Positions 41,585-50,758 of a stretch of DNA of 64,000 nt are shown piece by piece. Each line of letters begins with the position of its first letter. The stretch's first letter is position 1. The stretch spans positions 97,676 to 161,675 of the forward strand of contig PCAM01000021.1 of the NCBI GenBank assembly GCA_002730555.1, given 5' to 3'. Under the pieces are notes generated by a model. It did no database searches, had not been told where the DNA came from, and was given only the letters and a program-made list of their open reading frames with translations. The stretch comes from Chloroflexota bacterium (GTDB lineage: Bacteria > Chloroflexota > Dehalococcoidia > Lucifugimonadales > Lucifugimonadaceae). The translations under genes and the position numbers were made by a program.

Positions 41585-42541
41585 CTAACTGGCGTAGGGC
41601 ATCACTTCCGTGGCGAATCGTTCCATCCGGTCCAGGGTCTCTTCCGGGGTCGTCCCGTCGAGCCCGACGATCAGGTGACGCACGCCAAGCGTTTCAAATT
41701 CGCGTATATCAGCGACAACCTGATCCGAGGTTCCTGTGAACACCATTCGGTCGCCGTCCCGTCCCGGCTTTTCTCCCCGGTCGTCGTACCAGCCAGCGCT
41801 GTAGCCAAAATCTATAGACGCCGGGTCTCTTCCCGCTTCTTCTGCATGTCTGCGAACGGTTGCCATTCCCTCGGCAAGCCGTTCCGGTGTGTCCATGGGG
41901 AAGACCGGGTTGCTGCCGATCGGGTACCAGGCGTTCCCGAGCTGACCGGCGCGTCGCAGCGCCGGCGGGCTCTCTCCGCCAACCCATATCGGCGGGTGCG
42001 GGTCCTGGACCGGCTTCGGGTAGAAACTCATCCCGGAGACATGCGCGTACGTGCCGTTGTACTCCGGCTCGTCGCTTGTCCACATTTCTTTGAATGCCCG
42101 GATGTAGTCGTTGGCGACCGAGCCGCGATGCTCGTATGGCGCCGTGTCCAGCGCTTCAAACTCTTCCTGCATCCATCCGGCGCCGACCCCGATGATCAGC
42201 CGGCCACCGGACAGCACGTCCAGCGAGGCAAGAATCTTCGCCGCCAGCACGGCTGGCCGGTGGGGCAATACCATCACCGAGGTCATGACCTTGATGTTGG
42301 AGGTGTGGGCGGCGAGGAACATCGCAACGGTCAGTTGCTCAAGGCACTCTCCGGCGTCGACCCCGGAGAACGCACCGTCCTCGCTGTACGGGTAAATCGA
42401 CTGCACTTCTTTTGGAATGATCACGTGATCGGACACCGTCACGATGTCGAACCCCAGCGATTCGCCGTGTTTGACTTGCCGTTCCAAGAACTCGCGCGCG
42501 GCTTTAGACCCGCGCATCGCGACTCCGAATCCAAACTCCAT
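41585..42541 (-). CDS. LLM-class F420/FMN-dependent oxidoreductase
   Basis: From the ATG at 42541 the 318-residue protein shows MEFGFGVAMRG, GFDIVTVSDHVIIPK, LDVLSGGRLIIGVGAGWMQEEFEALD and PHPPIWVGGESPPALRRAGQLGNAWYP. The F420-type TIGR03619 subgroup has this form, so F420 dependence is likely but not proven. The upstream in-frame part to 42667 has no family match. Biosynthesis genes for F420 lie 1.8 kb away. Confidence 0.88.
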   Translation of the reverse strand: MEFGFGVAMRGSKAAREFLERQVKHGESLGFDIVTVSDHVIIPKEVQSIYPYSEDGAFSGVDAGECLEQLTVAMFLAAHTSNIKVMTSVMVLPHRPAVLAAKILASLDVLSGGRLIIGVGAGWMQEEFEALDTAPYEHRGSVANDYIRAFKEMWTSDEPEYNGTYAHVSGMSFYPKPVQDPHPPIWVGGESPPALRRAGQLGNAWYPIGSNPVFPMDTPERLAEGMATVRRHAEEAGRDPASIDFGYSAGWYDDRGEKPGRDGDRMVFTGTSDQVVADIREFETLGVRHLIVGLDGTTPEETLDRMERFATEVMPYAS

Positions 42542-42679
42542 GTCGATGGCCCCCGGGTGCTTCAGGTCTGTGGAAGTCTGTGACGTCACTTGCGGACGAG
42601 CGTCGGAAGCATACCTCGGGTTGCATTGAGAGGGGGTGATCCCGGACGAGTTCACCGGACCGCTCATAGGAGAGTTGGT

Positions 42680-42995
42680 TTACGCGGCGCCTTGAGAAGT
42701 ATCGATTGCGTTGCTCGCAAGTGTTAGCCGGTACGCCGATTCCAGATTCATTCAGGTGGCGGCGGAGATCGCCAGCGCCTTTTCGAGCTGCAAGGTGGTT
42801 TCGGCGGTGATCGCCTTCTTGCCATTCACGATGGCGTTGACCACTTGTTAGGGACGACCGCTCGTGGCGGCGAAAGCTTTCTGCGTGCCCCCCCCGCTCC
42901 CTGAGTTCGTCCAACAACGTTTCACCGAACGCGCTAGCGAGGTCGACATGAGGGTTCGAGGCATCAGGGTTCGATGGATCAATCGTGGGGATCAT
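42680..42995 (-). pseudogene. HigA-type XRE antitoxin, broken
   Basis: One frame gives PHVDLASAFGETLLDELRERGG. After a run of eight G residues in the minus-strand sequence the homology continues in another frame: TQKAFAATSGRP, a stop, QVVNAIVNGKKAITAETTLQLEKALAIS, a second stop, and MNLESAYRLTLASN. Joined, this is a HigA-like helix-turn-helix antitoxin. One frameshift and two stops make it a pseudogene. No toxin gene is adjacent; the CoA-transferase 3' end overlaps its start. Confidence 0.82.
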
Positions 42996-44127
42996 TCTGC
43001 TCCGATGTTGCGCTACCCGCGATCAGGGCGTCGATCTCGGCATCCGTCCGCCCCAGTTCGCTGAGAATCTGACGCGTGTTGCCTCCGGCGAGCGGGGGAT
43101 CCCATGCCGGACCGCGCTTGGCGTTGGAAAACGTAATCGGCGTGTTGATGGCGCGCACTGAACCGTTCAGAGGGTCACCCGTCTCCACGATCATCCCGCG
43201 CTCGGTAAAATAGGGATGTTCCACGGCGTCCGGCATCGACTTCGACACACCGTACGGCGCACCGGCCGCCTCAAGGCCCGCTGCTGCTTCGGACGCCGTG
43301 AGTTGGGCCACCCAACTGCTGACCAGCGCTACAGCGTCTTCGGCCCCTTCCGGCATCGCCGTTCCCGCATGCCCCAGTCCTTCGACGATCCGCTCCCAGT
43401 TACGCGCCCCGCCGATATTGATCGTCAGATGGCCGTCTTTTGCGGCGTGCAGTGGATGCCGGAACGGCTTCCAGTCATCCTCCCCGCCACCGTTCAGCGG
43501 CGCGGCTGCAACCTCGTTCAGCATCGACAACTGTGCGTCCATGAGCGACACATCGACCCGCTGACCCTCACCGGTCAATTCACGGTCGTACAAAGCCGCC
43601 AGGATCCCGGAAAAGCAGGACAACCCGGCCGCCATGTCCGCCACCGTGATGCCCGGAGCGAACGGCGCCTCGGACCCCACCGCCTGCTGCTGCACCCACA
43701 GCCAACCGGCCTCGGCGTGCGCGGTCGCCCCGTACGCACGTCTATGAGCAAACGACCCGTATTGCCCAAACCCGGATATCGACGCGAACACCAGCCGAGG
43801 GTGGTCGTCCTTCAAATCGTCATATCCAAGGCCGAACCGATCCATCACACCCGGAGAGAAGTTCTCGACCACCACGTCCGCCCGTGCGACAAGTTCACGC
43901 GCGATGGCTATCCCGTCTAGGTGCTTCAGGTCGAGCGTGATCGAGCGCTTGCCCATGTTGTTACCCGGGCTCCCGGCGGTCCGCGTTGGACCGTTGTCCT
44001 CCGGAATGGCGTCAATTTTGACGACGTTTGCACCCATATCGGCCATCATGCGGGTGCAGTACGGGCCTGCGATAACCCGTGTGAAGTCCAGGACGGTGAC
44101 GCCAGAAAGAATCCGCCGATCGTTCAT
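42979..44127 (-). CDS. CaiB/BaiF CoA-transferase
   Basis: The 382-residue protein opens LSGVTVLDFTRVIAGPYCTRMMADMGANVVKID, with MGKRSITLDLKHLDGIAIARELV and ALYDRELTGEGQRVDVSLMDAQLSML. The expected catalytic Asp region reads AYGATAHAEAGWLWVQQ, where the Asp is not evident, so catalysis is uncertain. The ATG at 44127 has GGAAGG upstream. Next to it, divergent, is cofD. Confidence 0.88.
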   Translation of the reverse strand: MNDRRILSGVTVLDFTRVIAGPYCTRMMADMGANVVKIDAIPEDNGPTRTAGSPGNNMGKRSITLDLKHLDGIAIARELVARADVVVENFSPGVMDRFGLGYDDLKDDHPRLVFASISGFGQYGSFAHRRAYGATAHAEAGWLWVQQQAVGSEAPFAPGITVADMAAGLSCFSGILAALYDRELTGEGQRVDVSLMDAQLSMLNEVAAAPLNGGGEDDWKPFRHPLHAAKDGHLTINIGGARNWERIVEGLGHAGTAMPEGAEDAVALVSSWVAQLTASEAAAGLEAAGAPYGVSKSMPDAVEHPYFTERGMIVETGDPLNGSVRAINTPITFSNAKRGPAWDPPLAGGNTRQILSELGRTDAEIDALIAGSATSEQNDPHD

Positions 44128-44327
44128 ATTTCGCCTTCCGACGACGCCACTGGCGTGTTTTTTGGGGTGGTTTAACGGTCTGGGACTGTCCCACAGGGAC
44201 CGCAAGCGGAGTATCGTTCGTCTGAGTTGACCTGTCATCAGTAGGCTCCATGATCAACCGCCCCTTACAGCTCGGTTCCGGCGCGTGCAAAATGGATCAC
44301 TCCGAAAGCTGAATCACAAAGACAACG

Positions 44328-45299
44328 ATGCCAGAGGCAAACTCATCAGATAACCGACGCGGCGGCGTCCTCGCGCTGGCCGGCGGCGTCGGTGGGGCGA
44401 AGCTGGCCGTTGGACTGGCGCGTGTCTTGCCGCCGGACGCGCTGACGGTCGTCGTGAACACCGGGGACGACGAGATTTTTTACGGCCTCCATGTATCGCC
44501 CGACATCGACACCGTCACGTATTCCTTGGCCGGGCTGGCGAACCCTGAGACCGGTTGGGGTTTCGCCGGAGATACGTTCAACGCCCTCGGAACCCTGAAA
44601 AACCTTGGAGCGGACACCTGGTTTGGGCTCGGCGACCACGACCTCGCACTCCACCTCCGCCGCACCGACATGCTGAGAAGCGGAAAGACGTTATCGGATG
44701 TCACGCTTGACCTGAGCCGACGGATGGGCGTGCGTCACCCGGTGGTCCCCATGAGCGATCAACCGGTGCGCACAATCATCGAATCGGACGACGGAGAGAT
44801 GTCGTTCCAGGAATACTTCGTGCATCGCCGGTCGGAGCCGGAGGTGATCGGACTCCGATTCGATGGGGCGGACTCGGCATCCCCGTCGCCCGTCTTCAAA
44901 TCCGCACTGGAGAGCCCAAACGCCATCGTGTTCTGCCCCTCCAACCCTTTCCTCAGTGTCGATCCCATAATGGCGTTGCCCGGCGTCCGAGAGATGATCG
45001 CCGTGTCCGATATACCACGAGTGGCCGTAAGCCCGATAATTGGCGGTCGGGCGGTGAAGGGACCAGCGGCGCGCATCTTTCAGACCTTTGCGCAAAAACC
45101 GCCGAGCGCCCTGGCTGTGGCCGAGCACTACGAGGGAATCGCAACGCATTTCGTGATGGACAATAAGGACGAATCAAGTCGGGTGGCGGTCGAGGCGCTC
45201 GGGTATGAAGTGCTGGTAACCGAGACACTCATGACGACGGACGCCCATAAGATCGCACTGGCGATCGAAGTGTGTGGAATGGCCGGGGTGCCGATCTGA
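44328..45299 (+). CDS. cofD: 2-phospho-L-lactate transferase CofD
   Basis: The 323-residue protein starts VLALAGGVGGAKLAVGLARVL (the GTP/LPPG-binding loop), then VVVNTGDDEIFYGLHVSPDIDTVTYSLAG, GFAGDTFNAL and WFGLGDHDLALHLRRT. CofD joins the activated lactyl (or enolpyruvyl) phosphate to the deazaflavin Fo, making F420-0. The length is standard. The Fo synthase (CofG/H) and CofE are not in the window. The cofC gene overlaps its 3' end and an LLM gene follows. Confidence 0.95.
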   Translation: MPEANSSDNRRGGVLALAGGVGGAKLAVGLARVLPPDALTVVVNTGDDEIFYGLHVSPDIDTVTYSLAGLANPETGWGFAGDTFNALGTLKNLGADTWFGLGDHDLALHLRRTDMLRSGKTLSDVTLDLSRRMGVRHPVVPMSDQPVRTIIESDDGEMSFQEYFVHRRSEPEVIGLRFDGADSASPSPVFKSALESPNAIVFCPSNPFLSVDPIMALPGVREMIAVSDIPRVAVSPIIGGRAVKGPAARIFQTFAQKPPSALAVAEHYEGIATHFVMDNKDESSRVAVEALGYEVLVTETLMTTDAHKIALAIEVCGMAGVPI

Positions 45300-45997
45300 G
45301 TTCGAACACAAATCAGCGACGGATTCGGGCGATAGTGCCGATGAAACCGATCGCCGAGAGCAAAACGCGGCTCGCCCCGGCACTTTCAGATGATTTGCGG
45401 GTTATTGTGTCGCTCGGAATGCTCGTGCGAGTAGTCGCGGCCGCGACCGACACGGTTGGGGTTGAGGACGTGGTGGTATACGGCGGCGATGAAGCGGTTT
45501 GTCTCGCTTGCCAGCGGCTGGGCGCCGGTTGGCGACCCGACCCCGGCCTCGGGCTAAACGGCTGCATGCGTGTGGGATTCTCGGACGCCCGGGAGGAGGG
45601 ACCGACGCACGGGCTGTTCCTTCCGGCAGACCTCCCGCTGATCACACCGGACGAACTGTCCGTGTTCATCAGCGCAGGTATCGATGAGCCCGTAACTATC
45701 GCTCCAGATCTGGCGGAAGACGGTACCAATGCACTGCTGATCGCCCTCACGACAACGTTCCCGACGCTGCTTGGCGAGGCCAGTTTTGGCAAACACGTCA
45801 AGCAGGCCGAACAACATGGCGTCGGTCACGTCGTCCACCGTTCTGACGGGATCGGGCTGGACATCGATACGGGCGCCGACCTGGAACGGCTCATGGATTT
45901 AGCGCCGGGATTCTGGGACGATCTGCAACTTGAATTACGGGAGGCGGGACTCGAAGCGTTCGCTCCGGTAAACCCGGTCAAAGAGGGCGCGGAATGA
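45272..45997 (+). CDS. cofC: 2-phospho-L-lactate guanylyltransferase CofC
   Basis: The protein has AIVPMKPIAESKTRLAPALSDDLR, the nucleotide-binding start of CofC, followed by VVYGGDEAV, GLNGCMRVG, PTHGLFLPADLPLITPDEL and SFGKHVKQAEQHG. It activates phospholactate (or PEP/phosphoglycerate) with GTP for CofD. The GTG at 45272 lies within cofD; a later start is possible since residues before AIVPMK are poorly conserved. Its stop overlaps the next ATG (ATGA). Confidence 0.93.
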   Translation: MWNGRGADLSSNTNQRRIRAIVPMKPIAESKTRLAPALSDDLRVIVSLGMLVRVVAAATDTVGVEDVVVYGGDEAVCLACQRLGAGWRPDPGLGLNGCMRVGFSDAREEGPTHGLFLPADLPLITPDELSVFISAGIDEPVTIAPDLAEDGTNALLIALTTTFPTLLGEASFGKHVKQAEQHGVGHVVHRSDGIGLDIDTGADLERLMDLAPGFWDDLQLELREAGLEAFAPVNPVKEGAE

Positions 45998-46959
45998 CGG
46001 GCTCAGGACCGATGCTTGGGATCGTTCTCCCGACCAGAGGTGTAGTGCTTGCCGGTGGTGACGACCCGGACGCGAATCTAATAGTGCACATGGCGCGACT
46101 GGCGGAAGACGCGGGTGTCGATTCGGTCTGGGTAGGGGACAGCCTTGTCGCCAAGCCTCGTCTGGAACCTCTCGCCGCCCTTGCTGCGGTTGCGGCGTCA
46201 ACCACGCGGGTGGGGCTGGGTACTTCCGTGCTGCTGGCCGCTCTGAGGCACCCCGTCCTCCTCGCACAGACCGCAGCAACGGTCGACCAGCTCTCCAACG
46301 GCAGGCTCACGCTGGCGATGGGCGTGGGCGGCGCGTTCACGGACGCACAAAAGAACGAATGGGCGACAGCTGGTGTGGCAAAACGAACCCGCGCAACCCG
46401 GATGGAGGAGATGGTCGAAATCATGCGTGGACTGTGGTCCGGGTATCCGGTCACGTTCCACGGAAAACATTTCGATCTCGATGAAGTAAGCCTCGGATAC
46501 CGCCCTTACCAGCGCCCGGGTGTGTCGATCCTCCTGGCGACGCATTCAGGCGAGGGCCGGTCCCGGCAGCCGGCGCGTGCAGCTCGGCTTTCCGACGGGA
46601 TCATTTCTATTTCCGACACCCCGGAAGAGTTCGCTGCTGTCAGGGCCAGGGTCGCCGAAGAAGCGGCAGTAATAAATCGCTCGCCGAACGAGCTCAAGTC
46701 GGTCTACTACATGACCGTCAACCTGGATCCTGATGCCGCGCGAGGCCGGGAAGAGGGCGTGCGCTGGGTGACCGACTACTACGGGCTGAACTTCTGGGGC
46801 GACCGCTGGGGGCCGTACGGCGACACCGAGGGCGTGATCGATCGAATACGCCGGTTCACCGATGCCGGGGCCGATGAAGTCATTGTTCGGTTTGCGTCCT
46901 ACGACCAGCCGCGCCAGATGGAGCTGTTCGCGAAGCGCGTTCTCCCGGCGTTCCGTTAG
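45994..46959 (+). CDS. F420-dependent LLM-class oxidoreductase
   Basis: The 321-residue protein has the LLM pattern: HMARLAEDAGVDSVWVGDSL, VGLGTSVLLAALRHPVLLAQTAATVDQLSNGRLTLAMGVGG and GYRPYQRPGVSILLA. The start overlaps the cofC stop, and translational coupling to the F420 biosynthesis genes makes F420 the likely cofactor. The C-terminus VRFASYDQPRQMELFAKRVLPAF has a decayed relative at 47474-47551. Confidence 0.93.
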   Translation: MTGSGPMLGIVLPTRGVVLAGGDDPDANLIVHMARLAEDAGVDSVWVGDSLVAKPRLEPLAALAAVAASTTRVGLGTSVLLAALRHPVLLAQTAATVDQLSNGRLTLAMGVGGAFTDAQKNEWATAGVAKRTRATRMEEMVEIMRGLWSGYPVTFHGKHFDLDEVSLGYRPYQRPGVSILLATHSGEGRSRQPARAARLSDGIISISDTPEEFAAVRARVAEEAAVINRSPNELKSVYYMTVNLDPDAARGREEGVRWVTDYYGLNFWGDRWGPYGDTEGVIDRIRRFTDAGADEVIVRFASYDQPRQMELFAKRVLPAFR

Positions 46960-47011
46960 CGGTCCGCATCGTCCCGCGCCGAAGGCCTGGGATACGCCGA
47001 GGAAGCGGGAA

Positions 47012-47341
47012 TCAGGTGTCCCTGACGGCGCGATCGTCGTGGTGTAAGCCGCGAGCGCAGTCTCCGCAAAGCGCACCCGAGCCCGCCGGATTGACCTGGT
47101 TCGGACACTCGCAGGCGTCGCAGTGACACCAGGGCCAGCGGTTACTGTTCGTGGCCTCATCGAGTGCCGCAAGGAGATCGCAATCCGCCAGATGCGGGCC
47201 TCCCGGACCGGCGGCGCCACATACCGGGCAGGTCGCCTCGGCCCCCGCGTTCAAACCTGCCCACTCAAGCCGCCTGACGACGGCGAGTAAACGGGCATAA
47301 GCTTCGTTCTGCTCGCTTCCGGGGATGGGGTCTTCGGTCAC
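47012..47341 (-). CDS. Small zinc-ribbon-like protein
   Basis: The 109-residue protein has CPVCGAAGPGGPHLADCDLL and CHCDACECPNQVNPAGSGALCGDCARGLHHDD, two Cys/His clusters spaced like zinc ribbons. Not recognised further. It is convergent with the LLM gene. Confidence 0.7.
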   Translation of the reverse strand: MTEDPIPGSEQNEAYARLLAVVRRLEWAGLNAGAEATCPVCGAAGPGGPHLADCDLLAALDEATNSNRWPWCHCDACECPNQVNPAGSGALCGDCARGLHHDDRAVRDT

Positions 47342-47473
47342 GGTTTGCCTCTGACGAGCGTGTACGTCGAATTAGCTGTCCGGCCTTGGGACCGAGTGGG
47401 TCCGTGAACCTGACCGATTGTAGACGAGATCCGGACATGCCGGCCCTCGCGCGAGAAGCGATGAACTACTCCT

Positions 47474-47551
47474 GAAATGGTCGCACGGCTCGCGTCGTAC
47501 GATCAACCGCTTCAGATGGAGATATTCGTGTGGCGCGTGACGCCGGTCAGG
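47474..47551 (+). pseudogene. Decayed C-terminal fragment of an LLM oxidoreductase
   Basis: The plus-strand frame reads EMVARLASYDQPLQMEIFVWRV, which aligns with EVIVRFASYDQPRQMELFAKRV at the end of the LLM gene at 45994-46959. No start or upstream body is present. It is a remnant of a duplicated or rearranged gene. Confidence 0.7.
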
Positions 47552-47789
47552 ACGCCTCGGTCATCACGCGGTGCTCGCCCGCTATGCGGATCACGCCGCG
47601 CTCCGCCATCTTGACGCCGTAGCGGTCCTTCATATCGGCCTGGTTTTTGGTGCACCATGACTCGCACGGCAAAAAAAGCAGGGCCTGGCCCAGCGTGTCG
47701 ATCTTCCCCGGATGGAACACGTCCACCAGCAGACCAGAATCACCGACCCGGATATTCTCTTCGATCAGTACGTCCAGTACGTCGACCAA
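47547..47789 (-). CDS. Hypothetical 80-residue protein
   Basis: A TTG at 47789 is preceded by GGGAGGA at good spacing. The protein (VDVLDVLIEENIRVGDSGLLVDVFHPGKIDT...LPCESWCTKNQADMKDRYGVKM) is acidic with two Cys (ESWCTKN). No family was recognised. It lies downstream of the transketolase-like gene on the same strand, separated by a hairpin. Confidence 0.6.
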   Translation of the reverse strand: MVDVLDVLIEENIRVGDSGLLVDVFHPGKIDTLGQALLFLPCESWCTKNQADMKDRYGVKMAERGVIRIAGEHRVMTEAS

Positions 47790-47811
47790 TCGAAATCCTC
47801 CCGCGCTGATC

Positions 47812-47842
47812 GGCCGTGGCGTGTGTCGACTACGCCACGGCC
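47812..47842 (-). terminator. Hairpin after transketolase-like gene
   Basis: GGCCGTGGCGT and ACGCCACGGCC form an 11-bp perfect stem with a 9-base loop, ten bases past the transketolase stop on the minus strand. There is no T tract, so it could be an attenuator or mRNA-stabilising hairpin before the next small gene. Confidence 0.55.
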
Positions 47843-47851
47843 GTCTGACGC

Positions 47852-50413
47852 TTAGTCAGACAATGCGCTCAGTGCTGCGCTCTGTCCCGATATTCGCTGA
47901 TCTCGCTCATCGGCAAACCGCTTCACGCCGGTGAAGATCGACTCCGGGTCCAGGTGCGCCTCTGCGATGACATCTACCTCGGTTCCGCCGGTCAGCCATT
48001 CGTCGCTGTGGTCAGACACCAGCGAGTACTCGTCCGTTAGTGGGCCGAGGTTCTTGACCGGCCATACCCGGTGCGTTCCGGTGCTGACGACCATCGTGTC
48101 GTAGCGCGCTTCCGGCGGAAGCACGGAGTTTCGGTACGACTCGGGCTGGCGGTTGAACAACTCCTCGCTGATAGACGCGATCACCTTCACGTTCACCCCG
48201 GCATCTTCGAGCCTCGAAAGGACCGAGACCAGGTTCACCGTAGAGGACGATCCCTGGACCAGCACGTATCCGCCCTTGGGCTTCGACGGATCAAAGTTCC
48301 GGATAACGTACAAACCCTTGGCCGCCGCGTTGATGTCGGTATCGGCAAAGCTCGAACGGTCTGCGACCGCAAAGTCGGGACGTGCGACCTCAAGGACGAT
48401 GATGCCGACCTTCGGGTCGTTCGCCGCGATTTCTGCTGCTGCAAAGTATCCCGGCGCAACGTCGTTGTAGTCCCAGAAGCTGAGCCGGATCACCTGGCCC
48501 CGCGGGAACAGGTCCCAGACCTGGGGCGAGAAGATGCCGAAGTGGGTCCTGGCGTCGGCGGCGGTCTCAGGGCCGGAATGGCCGGCCAGGATGTTCAGGA
48601 CACCGACCCGGAACGGGCTGTCCTGGTTCTGCTGGCTCCAGACACGCGCCGGGAGGTACATGAGCGGCGTGAACGCTCCGTAGGTGCCGCTGATCGCCCA
48701 CATCCCGACGTGCTTGTCAGGGTCGAGCGATGCCGACTGGCTGATCAGCCCGATGGCCGTCGAGGCGTTACCGGCTTCCTGAATAGCGGCCTTGAGCCGC
48801 GATCCGGCCGGGTTCGTGATCGGGTCAAAGTGGCCCCAGATCGACCCGCCCTCCACGTTGATGGATTCGGCAAGGTCGGCCGCGGTGATGATGAACTTGT
48901 TCTCCGTGACGTAGTTCATCCACTTGATGATCTCGGAGATGGCTCGCCGGGTCCCGCGAACGTTGCCGGGCTCTTCGTAGAGTTTGATTGCGACTTCTTT
49001 CTTCTCGCCCGAGAAGGGATTGGTCGCCGTGACGGTCTGCGCTTCCCTCGGGAGCCGCGCCACCGTCAATCGCTCGTCCTTGAAGGCGTCGACCTTGTTG
49101 TCGATCTTCAGCGGCATGTTGTCGTCGACGGTGTCGCCAATATCCACCATGCGCTCGGCGAGCCAGTCTCCAAGCCCGTCCTGTTCCAGCACGGACATAC
49201 AGACGTCCATGTTGGTTTTGAGCTGGATCAACCGCTCGCGCTCGTCGCTTGGTGCGCCGTCGCGGATGCCCTGGAACTCGACGCCGAACTTCTTCTCGAA
49301 GGTTGATGCAAGCGCCTGGAAGTAGTCCCCGTTTATCGGGAAGCCCCAGGGGTGGCTTGCGTGGTCGACGATCTGGTCTGTGCCCCCGACCTGCCCGTCA
49401 CTGGCGGAGGGCCACCATCCCTTGATAGTCGGACCGACAAGGATCATCGGCCGGTCGTCGGTCGAGTCCCAGTCCTCCATCGTCTTGAGGGCGCCCACGA
49501 CCTGGTTGTATTCATTGGCGTCCTCAACAGACAGGACGTTCCAGCCGTATGACGTCCACTGGTCACCGATGTCGTACGACTCGTACGTGGACTTGATGAC
49601 GCTGCCGACCAGTTCGTCGTCGATGCCGGCGTTGTTGTAGGAGAGCAGCAAGCGGAGCCGCTTGCCGACCTGCTGTGCGACGGCCTGCGTCTTAAGCTCC
49701 TGGGAGTGCCCGGACGTCAACGCAAATTCGCCCTCGATCGCCATGATCTTCAGAGAGTCCGGCGCGCCGACCATGTCCCAGAACGCGGCCTTGCCTGCCA
49801 TGGTTGCGACGCCGACGCCGGAAGGTCCGCCGTTAACGTCGTTCGTGAGATCGGTTGTCTCGGCGTGGCCCGAAAGGGCGCGGATGCCGCGCAATCCGGC
49901 CTGCGCCATGAGCGGGTGGTCTTCAAGATTGTGGTCACGGAGGAGGGAACTGAGCGCGCCCGCGCCCCGGCGGAAGCCCAGTGCGTCTATCGGGAGCATG
50001 CCGATGTCCGGGTCGACGTGGTAGCGGCTGTCGCCGGTGGCGGCTTCCCTGCGTTCCATGGCCTGTCCCTGGATCATCCACAGCGCGTACAGCACCGGGG
50101 CGTTGTGACCGCCGGCCAGCATGAAACGGTCGGAGAACGGGTGCTTGGGACGGCGGTAGTCGTATCGAAGTCCGCCTAGTTCCGGGCCAACCAGGTGGGA
50201 GGCGACGGTGTAGGGTGTGTAAGCGAGGGGACCGCCGAAGTGGCCGGTCTGCGCGTAGTTGCACATGACCGTCAGCGTCATCGCCGTCAGGAAGCCGATG
50301 TCCTCAAGCCGGCCGCGATCGAAATCCGGCAGCTGTATGACGGTTTCTCTGGCTGAACGTGAGAGCGCCAGGCTCTTTACCGTTGCACTTGAATTGCCGT
50401 TCGTCCCTGGCAT
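47852..50413 (-). CDS. Transketolase-family thiamine-diphosphate enzyme, divergent large form
   Basis: The 853-residue protein is longer than usual transketolases (~660). It has transketolase-like blocks: SDRFMLAGGHNAPVLYALWM, GFRRGAGALSSLL...HPLMAQAGLRGIRALSGHAETTDL, GPSGVGVATMAGKAAFWDM, and IEGEFALTSGHSQELKTQAVAQQ...LLLSYNNAGIDDELVG, where GDG of the TPP-Mg motif is IEG, with Asn retained. The second half contains KFIITAADLAESINVEGGSIWGHFD and GVLNILAGHSGPETAADARTHFGIFSP. It may be a transketolase, pyruvate-dehydrogenase-like or phosphoketolase-like enzyme. AGGAGAG precedes the ATG. Confidence 0.8.
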   Translation of the reverse strand: MPGTNGNSSATVKSLALSRSARETVIQLPDFDRGRLEDIGFLTAMTLTVMCNYAQTGHFGGPLAYTPYTVASHLVGPELGGLRYDYRRPKHPFSDRFMLAGGHNAPVLYALWMIQGQAMERREAATGDSRYHVDPDIGMLPIDALGFRRGAGALSSLLRDHNLEDHPLMAQAGLRGIRALSGHAETTDLTNDVNGGPSGVGVATMAGKAAFWDMVGAPDSLKIMAIEGEFALTSGHSQELKTQAVAQQVGKRLRLLLSYNNAGIDDELVGSVIKSTYESYDIGDQWTSYGWNVLSVEDANEYNQVVGALKTMEDWDSTDDRPMILVGPTIKGWWPSASDGQVGGTDQIVDHASHPWGFPINGDYFQALASTFEKKFGVEFQGIRDGAPSDERERLIQLKTNMDVCMSVLEQDGLGDWLAERMVDIGDTVDDNMPLKIDNKVDAFKDERLTVARLPREAQTVTATNPFSGEKKEVAIKLYEEPGNVRGTRRAISEIIKWMNYVTENKFIITAADLAESINVEGGSIWGHFDPITNPAGSRLKAAIQEAGNASTAIGLISQSASLDPDKHVGMWAISGTYGAFTPLMYLPARVWSQQNQDSPFRVGVLNILAGHSGPETAADARTHFGIFSPQVWDLFPRGQVIRLSFWDYNDVAPGYFAAAEIAANDPKVGIIVLEVARPDFAVADRSSFADTDINAAAKGLYVIRNFDPSKPKGGYVLVQGSSSTVNLVSVLSRLEDAGVNVKVIASISEELFNRQPESYRNSVLPPEARYDTMVVSTGTHRVWPVKNLGPLTDEYSLVSDHSDEWLTGGTEVDVIAEAHLDPESIFTGVKRFADERDQRISGQSAALSALSD

Positions 50414-50758
50414 TCGCTCTCTCCTGGTGTTTCCTGGTTTATTCGGGGTGCCGATTTACAGGGTGGCAAATCCCGACACCGTTCATTTCATAGGGAAAGC
50501 CCACGCGTAAAATTCGGATCGATCCGGGTCTCACAATGCCGGAATCAAACCGAGCCCGCGCGGGGCCACCCTAGGGTGGACGTTAATTGTGCGCGAGGCA
50601 AGTGCTTATCGCCGATCAAGGATTCGGGAATTACTCGGGCTGAACTCGGGAACGGGTGTACGATGCCCCGGCTAATCAGTTTTTTCAAATGTGCGGCGAT
50701 TTCAAAGTGTCAGGGAACCCCCGGAAACCCGACGTTTAACAATCCTAGTGGGGCAGTC
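50414..50758. other. 345-base divergent intergenic region
   Basis: The gap lies between the leftward transketolase-like gene and the rightward MBL hydrolase gene and should carry two promoters. Its low-GC parts are around 50683-50700 and 50734-50750. No protein or RNA feature was recognised. Confidence 0.4.

Noticed and set aside
48071..49306. 411-codon open frame on the plus strand
   Set aside because: It is the antisense shadow of the transketolase-like gene; its translation has high Arg/Asp content and no motif.
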